From positions 1-8,965 of the forward strand of contig VYCX01000176.1 of NCBI GenBank assembly GCA_009843725.1: a stretch of 8,965 nt of DNA. Direction: 5' to 3'. Both the position numbers and the translations under genes were made by a program. Under the pieces are notes generated by a model. The model was not told where the DNA came from. It was given only the letters and a program-made list of their open reading frames with translations, and made no database searches. Positions 5,414-8,965 of this stretch are shown here, in pieces. How positions within the stretch are numbered: the stretch's first letter is position 1; the number at the start of each line of letters is the position of its first letter. This DNA is from Boseongicola sp. SB0675_bin_26. Lineage in GTDB: Bacteria; Pseudomonadota; Alphaproteobacteria; Rhodobacterales; Rhodobacteraceae.

Positions 5414-6589
5414 TCACCGGCGCAACGCCACAACATCAGCCCCTTTCCCCGTGAGGAAAGCCGCCCACTGGTCCATCAGGACGCGCCGCCGGTCGAACAG
5501 GTCCGAACGGAAATACGCGCCTTCGACGCCGCCCACCGTGTGCGCCAGTGCCGCCTCCGCGATTTCCCGTGGCTTGCCCGTCTCGGCGCACCAGTCCCGG
5601 AAGCTGGACCGGAAACCGTGAACCGTGGCCCTGTCGGCCAGCCCGTTGTCGCGGAGCACCTTGGTCAGGGTCATGTCCGAAAGCGGCTTGCCGCCTCGCG
5701 GCGACGGAAAGCAGAGGTCGGAGCGCCGGTCGCGCAATTCACTGGCCTGGGCCAGAACTTCGAGCGCTGCGCCGGACAAGGGAACGCGGTGTTCCCTGCC
5801 AGCCTTCATCCGGTCGGCTGGAACCGTCCATGTCGCCGCCTCAAGATCGACCTCGGCCCACGTCATGCCCCGGACCTCGCCGGATCGCGCCGCCGTCAGG
5901 ATGGTGAAGCGCAGGCAGAGCTTCGCGGCGACGGACACGCCGGACGCCTCCACCGTGTCAAGCGCCGCCGCGACCTCGTCATAGGGGAGCGCCCGGAAGT
6001 TGCGCCCGGTGCCGCGCATCGACGGCAGAGCGCCGTCTATGGCCTCGCCCGCAAGGTTCGTGTCGCAATAGCCGTGCGCCTGCGCCCAGGCGAGCACGGC
6101 CTTGATCCTGGCCCGCAGCTTGCGGCCCATTTCCGGCTTCGATGTCCACAGCGGCGTCAGCACGGCAAGCACGTCCCCGCGCCCGATCCGGTCAACCCGC
6201 AGGTCGCCAAGCCTCGGCAGCGCGTGAAGCTCCATCTGCTGCCACCACGTGCGCCGGACCTTCTCGGATCGCCACCGCGCCTTGAGACCGTCGTAGGTCC
6301 TTTCTGCGGCCTCCCTGAACGTTGGGGCCTTGGCCCTGCGCCGCTTGGCAAGAGGGTCCTTCCCGCGTCGTGCCTTGCGCCGGTTCTTGAAGGCGATGTC
6401 CCTCGCCTCGGCCAGCGAGACGAGCGGCCAGCCGCCCAGCCCGATGTCGTGCCGCCGCCCGTCGATCACCAGCCGCTGCACCCATTGCTTGCTTCCGCCC
6501 GGCGCGACCCGAAGGTAGAGCGTTCCGCCGTCGCCGTGAAGCCCCGGATTCTTGAGCGCCTCGACGCGCTTCACCGTCAGCTTTCCCAT
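5414..6589 (-). CDS. int: Prophage tyrosine integrase, P4-like (DUF4102 type)
   Basis: This 391-aa site-specific recombinase integrates and excises the element by cutting and rejoining DNA through a phosphotyrosine. Residues ~1-85 form the N-terminal arm-binding domain (LTVKRVEALKNPGLHGDGGTLYLRV), ~90-175 the core-binding SAM-like domain, and ~195-380 the catalytic domain. Catalytic residues are all visible: R235 in TAARSGEVRG, K262 in DRMKAGREHRVPLS, H324/R327 in HGFR, H350 in LAHT and nucleophile Y359 in GAYFRSD. The frame extends 17 codons further upstream, but the ATG at 6589 has a perfect AAGGAGG 7 nt before it and starts the typical 'MGKLT' opening. The gene faces away from the tRNA-Thr gene 219 bp upstream, the usual setting for an integrase using a tRNA 3' end. 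Confidence 0.96.
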   Translation of the reverse strand: MGKLTVKRVEALKNPGLHGDGGTLYLRVAPGGSKQWVQRLVIDGRRHDIGLGGWPLVSLAEARDIAFKNRRKARRGKDPLAKRRRAKAPTFREAAERTYDGLKARWRSEKVRRTWWQQMELHALPRLGDLRVDRIGRGDVLAVLTPLWTSKPEMGRKLRARIKAVLAWAQAHGYCDTNLAGEAIDGALPSMRGTGRNFRALPYDEVAAALDTVEASGVSVAAKLCLRFTILTAARSGEVRGMTWAEVDLEAATWTVPADRMKAGREHRVPLSGAALEVLAQASELRDRRSDLCFPSPRGGKPLSDMTLTKVLRDNGLADRATVHGFRSSFRDWCAETGKPREIAEAALAHTVGGVEGAYFRSDLFDRRRVLMDQWAAFLTGKGADVVALRR

Positions 6590-6619
6590 CGCATGTCCTC
6601 CTTGGCATTGTCGCGCACC

Positions 6620-6661
6620 AGTCAATGTCGGGAATAGCATTTCCTAGCCGCGAGTCAATGT
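6620..6661. repeat. Direct repeats upstream of int, candidate integrase or excisionase arm sites
   Basis: The 9-mer AGTCAATGT occurs at 6620-6628 and 6653-6661, exactly 33 bp apart, about three helical turns. Similarity continues past the core (GTCGGGA versus GTGGGACA). Read on the minus strand each contains TTGACT. The distal copy could serve as the -35 of the int promoter with a weak TATTCC 16 bp on. Lying between int and the tRNA, they suit arm-type integrase sites or AlpA/Xis sites. Confidence 0.45.
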
Positions 6662-6674
6662 GGGACATGGAATT

Positions 6675-6709
6675 TGTCCAACATTTTATCCATAGGACCG
6701 TGTTGGACA
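6675..6709. repeat. Inverted repeat TGTCCAACA/TGTTGGACA in the attachment region
   Basis: TGTCCAACA (6675-6683) and TGTTGGACA (6701-6709) are perfect 9-bp inverted copies with a 17-bp centre. A shorter GGACA (6663-6667) pairs with the left arm as well. A further hairpin TGAGAA-CCTAA-TTCTCA lies at 6723-6739. These lie between the int promoter region and the tRNA and are candidates for a repressor operator or for recombination-protein sites. Confidence 0.45.
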
Positions 6710-6808
6710 GCCGGAGAATGAGTGAGAACCTAATTCTCAGCCCATTGCCTAGTAGTCCTTTTTATTAAGGCGTTTTGGAGATTCATGGGATCGTCTGGGA
6801 AGTGTGAT

Positions 6809-6835
6809 TGGTGCCCCCAGAGAGACTCGAACTCC
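6809..6835. other. Probable attachment site within the tRNA-Thr 3' end
   Basis: Integrases of this family usually recombine within the T-arm to 3' end of a tRNA. The int gene begins 219 bp from this end and points away from it. The exact core cannot be fixed because the other attachment site lies outside the window, and I see no second copy of the tRNA 3' sequence here. Confidence 0.5.
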
Positions 6836-6884
6836 CGACCCCCTGATTACAAATCAGATGCTCTACCAGCTGAGCTATAGGGGC
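6809..6884 (-). tRNA. tRNA-Thr (anticodon TGT)
   Basis: The minus strand gives a complete 76-nt cloverleaf including an encoded CCA. The acceptor GCCCCTA pairs with TGGGGGC, the D-stem GCTC with GAGC, and the anticodon stem TCTGA with TCAGG (one T-G wobble). The seven-base loop is TTTGTAA with anticodon TGT, and the T-stem GGGAG pairs with CTCTC around TTCGAGT. The anticodon reads ACA, threonine. The 3' end faces the integrase, so the prophage presumably integrated there and restored the gene. The intact structure suggests the tRNA is still functional. Confidence 0.97.
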
Positions 6885-6888
6885 ACGG

Positions 6889-6922
6889 CGGCGTCCTTAG
6901 CAACGGCGCGGTGGATGGGCAA
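6889..6922 (-). promoter_or_regulatory. Possible tRNA-Thr promoter
   Basis: On the minus strand, TTGCCC (6917-6922) and CTAAGG (6895-6900) are 16 bp apart, and predicted +1 is a few bases before the tRNA 5' end. The boxes match consensus weakly, but their place directly before a tRNA is as expected. The remaining sequence up to 7080 holds no gene. It contains one small hairpin, CGAATG-TGCG-CATTCG (6988-7003). Confidence 0.3.
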
Positions 6923-7080
6923 GCCTGATCGAGACGCAAGCCACTTGCAGTCTTGCCTATGGCACTCTGAATCCACTTGGAGCGAGTCGAATGTGCGCAT
7001 TCGTGGGACAAGCCGCCAAAGTGATCGCAAACCCGAAGGCTAGGCAAAGGCATGAAAATTCGACTTTGGGGGTTGCGATT

Positions 7081-7108
7081 GTGACTACAATTGATAAATG
7101 TAGATCAC
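7081..7108. promoter_or_regulatory. Palindromic operator/promoter of the toxin-antitoxin operon
   Basis: GTGA-C-TACA (7081-7089) and TGTA-GA-TCAC (7099-7108) form an inverted repeat, and the match continues inward (ACAATT/AAATGT around GAT with one mismatch). It ends 16 bp before the antitoxin ATG, and a TACAAT at 7086-7091 inside it could be a -10 box. Type II antitoxins of the Phd kind repress their own operons from such palindromes, so self-binding is likely. Confidence 0.55.
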
Positions 7109-7124
7109 TCTTGGAGGGCGGCAA

Positions 7125-7388
7125 ATGCCATACCAATACTCACTTCGCGACGCGAAGGCTCGCCTGTCCGAGCTGCTGGACCTCGCCGCCGCAGGAAATG
7201 TCGTGGAAATTACCCGGCAGGGAGCCATAAGGGGTCGCTTCAATGTGGTTACGGTTGACGGAGCGTTCGGGCAGCGTCGGCCAGGTGCGCTGAAAGGACG
7301 GATCGCGGTTCCGGACACGTTCGACGACGAAGATCCGGACATCATCGCTGACTTCGAAGATCTGAGGTCGCGTGCGGATTCTCGTTGA
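7125..7388 (+). CDS. Phd/YefM-type antitoxin
   Basis: This 87-aa protein is the antitoxin partner of the PIN-domain toxin that follows. Residues ~1-45 (YSLRDAKARLSELLDLAAAG, then VVEITRQGAIRGRFNVV) give the Phd/YefM DNA-binding fold. The C-terminal part (RRPGALKGRIAVPDTFDDED, then PDIIADFEDL) is the acidic tail that would wrap and inhibit the toxin. A GGAGGG site lies 6 nt before the ATG, and a 28-bp palindrome sits just upstream as the likely autoregulatory operator. The toxin gene starts 17 bp before this gene ends, so the two are translated together. The pair lies on the host side of the tRNA, outside the inferred prophage. Confidence 0.9.
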   Translation: MPYQYSLRDAKARLSELLDLAAAGNVVEITRQGAIRGRFNVVTVDGAFGQRRPGALKGRIAVPDTFDDEDPDIIADFEDLRSRADSR

Positions 7389-7752
7389 TACGCAGGCCCT
7401 GCTCTGGTGGCTGATGGATTCCGAGAGGCTCGGAGCGAAGGCGCGGCGCATATTCGTCTCCGACGAACCGGTCGTCAGCCCGGTCGTATTGTGGGAAATT
7501 GCAATCAAGGCCAGCCTTGGAAAGCTTTCGGCGGACGTCTCCGAGGTAAGCAGGGTCATCGCCGAACAGGGTCTTGAGCGACTTGGCATCTCGGACCGGC
7601 ACATGACCAGCCTGCAAGCCCTGCCCTTTCATCATCGCGACCCGTTTGACAGAATGCTGATCGCGCAAAGCGAGGCCGAAGCCATGCCTCTTCTGACTTC
7701 AGACGCAAAGATCGCACGCTACGGCATAGCGATTCTCGACAGCACGCAATGA
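7372..7752 (+). CDS. VapC-type PIN-domain toxin
   Basis: This 126-aa ribonuclease-type toxin probably cuts specific RNAs when freed from its antitoxin; its target cannot be inferred. The four PIN-domain acidic residues are present: D6 in LVDTQALLWW, E42 in VLWEIAIKAS, D93 in HRDPFDRMLIAQ and D111 in LLTSDAKI. Length is normal for the family. The start is GTG at 7372 with GAGG 4 nt upstream, inside the end of the antitoxin gene. PIN toxins of this subtype (HHRDPFDRML) are often paired with Phd-like antitoxins, as here. It ends convergent to the transporter gene, with 184 bp between them and no clear terminator. Confidence 0.92.
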   Translation: MRILVDTQALLWWLMDSERLGAKARRIFVSDEPVVSPVVLWEIAIKASLGKLSADVSEVSRVIAEQGLERLGISDRHMTSLQALPFHHRDPFDRMLIAQSEAEAMPLLTSDAKIARYGIAILDSTQ

Positions 7753-7936
7753 AGCACCGCCAAGCGCAGTTGCGAAGATTCGCGCTCCAAAGGGAGTGAT
7801 CAGGCACCGCCGCACCCACGAGGCACGCCGCATGGCAATCCTGTTCTCGATCACCGGTGGTTCCCGTCTGGAATGCGGCGTCCCGAGTGAAACGAATGCC
7901 GGCCGCAACATCGCAAGCGACCGCCACGAAACCGCA
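7753..7936. other. Convergent intergenic region without a recognisable gene
   Basis: The toxin gene and the permease gene converge on this stretch. It holds GCGAA-GA-TTCGC at 7772-7783 inside a slightly larger AGCGC...GCGCT repeat, but no T-run that would make a classical terminator for either gene. I see no coding frame I would trust. Confidence 0.4.
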
Positions 7937-8965
7937 TTACCGCGCGTTCATCATCTGACGCGCCAGCAACGCAACGGCTGACAGGCTCACGAGGATGACC
8001 AGGATTGCAGACGGTGCCGCTTGCACGATTTTTTCCAGCGAGGCCTGCTCGTGCGCACGTGTCGCAAGCGTGTCGAAATTGAACGGCCGAAGCAGGAGCG
8101 TGGCCGGCAGTTCCTTCACCGCATCGACGAACACAAGCAGGAGCGCCGTGGCCACCGAACCCCGGATCAGCGGCAAGTAGACCCAGAGAAGCGTGCCGCC
8201 GGCAGACCGCCCAAGAGTCCTGGCCGCCATCGGCAGGCTCGGCGCGACGCGCGCGACGGCCGCATCCGCAGCACCCTGCCCTATGGCAAAGAACCTGACC
8301 GAATATGCGTAGACCAAGGCCGCGACACCGCCCGTCAGCAGCAATCCGGGGTCCCAGCCGGTCATGCCGAGAATGCCGTCGGCAAGCGCATTGTCGAACG
8401 CCGCCAACGGAATCAGCAAGCCCAATGCCAGCACCGCTCCCGGCGCCGCATATCCGATCGTGGTGATCGGCAAGAGCATTCGTGGCATCTGCCTTCCAGA
8501 CAGTTGCGCCCCATATACAAGGAAAAGGGACGCCATGACTGTCACGACGGCCGCCGCACCTCCCACCAAGAAAGTGTTCGCAAGCGCCGCCCCCAGTCCT
8601 GGCGCCAGCCAACCTTCGGAACTGGAGAGCGCATGGCCCCCCAAGACCGCGACGGGAAACGCAAAGCCGGCCAGAAACGGCAGCGCGCATGCAATTGAAG
8701 CCATCCAGCCCACCGCACCTCTCAGCGCCGTTCGCTCGATGCGATGGTCAGTCCGGGACATCCGGTGAAACTTCATGCGCCGACGGCTTGCCCTTTCGAG
8801 AACCACGAGAAAGAGGATCATCCCGAGAATGGCGCATGCGATCTGCGCCGCCCCGCCCGCGTTCCCTGCTTCCAGCCAGACGGTGAAGACCCCGGTCGTC
8901 AGGGTCTGCACGCCAAAGTAGTCAACCGCCCCAAAGTCGTTCACCGTCTCCATCATCACGATCGC
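7937..8965 (-). CDS. Iron(III) ABC transporter permease, FbpB-like, C-terminal part
   Basis: The frame is open through the window edge, so 342 C-terminal residues of a protein probably about 520-560 aa long are seen. FbpB/AfuB permeases are two fused six-helix halves that move ferric iron from a periplasmic binding protein across the inner membrane, driven by a separate ATPase. The visible start (METVNDFGAVDYFGVQTLTTG) is the conserved end of the first half. After a basic loop the complete second half follows, with several hydrophobic helices, an EAA-type loop for contact with the ATPase (AARTLGRSAGGTLLWVYLPL) and the family-typical ELPATLLLRPFNFDTLATR near the end. A GTG/ATG at 8959/8956 could be mistaken for the start, but the homologous region lies mid-protein. 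Substrate is inferred from family; thiamine or another cation is possible. Confidence 0.87.
   Translation of the reverse strand, partial: AIVMMETVNDFGAVDYFGVQTLTTGVFTVWLEAGNAGGAAQIACAILGMILFLVVLERASRRRMKFHRMSRTDHRIERTALRGAVGWMASIACALPFLAGFAFPVAVLGGHALSSSEGWLAPGLGAALANTFLVGGAAAVVTVMASLFLVYGAQLSGRQMPRMLLPITTIGYAAPGAVLALGLLIPLAAFDNALADGILGMTGWDPGLLLTGGVAALVYAYSVRFFAIGQGAADAAVARVAPSLPMAARTLGRSAGGTLLWVYLPLIRGSVATALLLVFVDAVKELPATLLLRPFNFDTLATRAHEQASLEKIVQAAPSAILVILVSLSAVALLARQMMNAR

Larger units (their letters stand above)
1..6835. mobile_element. Prophage, right-hand end (partial)
   Basis: The block runs from a tyrosine integrase beside a tRNA-Thr gene, through an AlpA-like regulator, to terminase, portal and small head-region genes, all on the minus strand. 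The terminase and portal identify a tailed phage or a relative of one. The right boundary is inferred to lie in the 3' part of the tRNA at about 6809-6835, because integrases of this kind commonly use tRNA 3' ends. The left boundary is outside the window, so neither the size nor the completeness of the element can be judged. No repressor, replication or lysis genes are visible in this part. Confidence 0.85.

Noticed and set aside
5246..6637. 463-codon open frame on the plus strand opposite the integrase
   Set aside because: It mirrors the integrase, which has all catalytic residues; no start signal or domain is seen.
6590..6808. A second partial copy of the tRNA-Thr 3' end marking a nested element
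   Set aside because: I read through this interval and the rest of the prophage part and found no copy of the tRNA 3' sequence.
7851..8690. 279-codon minus-strand frame overlapping the permease gene in another frame
   Set aside because: Its composition (G, R, C-rich) is unlike a protein, while the permease frame has clear membrane helices and family motifs.
1..8965. CRISPR array, insertion sequence or retron in the window
   Set aside because: No regularly spaced long repeats, transposase or reverse transcriptase motifs were found; the repeats seen are short promoter-linked elements.

Overview
The window is GC-rich, densely coding DNA whose gene content fits an alphaproteobacterium, possibly near the Rhodobacterales; the genus cannot be read from the sequence. 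It holds one end of an integrated prophage (about 1 to 6810-6835) and the host DNA beside it (about 6835 to 8965). The junction is probably the 3' end of a tRNA-Thr(TGT) gene on the minus strand. The second attachment site would lie beyond position 1.

The prophage genes are all on the minus strand. In order of transcription they are: a P4-type tyrosine integrase; a 65-aa AlpA-family regulator or excisionase; a 440-bp stretch without genes; a terminase small-subunit-like protein; the terminase large subunit; a P22-type portal protein with a long coiled-coil tail; a 58-aa protein coupled to the portal by an ATGA overlap; and the start of another small phage protein cut by the window edge. This is the front of a head-assembly and DNA-packaging operon placed directly behind the integration module. 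No repressor, replication or lysis gene lies between the two modules.

The most interesting material is regulatory. Two promoters, one for the terminase-portal operon and one for the next gene block, share a TGTTA-N5-TAACA palindrome over the -10 box. Both place the predicted transcription start at, or one base before, the ATG, so both transcripts look leaderless. The leftmost promoter also has ATACC-type repeats upstream, phased at 11 bp. The alpA promoter has a different layout: a 12-bp-arm palindrome across the start site, and two GCGA(A/T)TCGC elements flanking the promoter, each containing a GANTC (CcrM-type) site. The 440-bp gap holds the terminase promoter, G-rich blocks, a pair of 9-bp repeats and a strong hairpin.

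The host side carries the tRNA, a Phd/VapC-type toxin-antitoxin pair with a palindromic operator, and, convergent to it, the C-terminal two thirds of an FbpB-like iron(III) ABC transporter permease.
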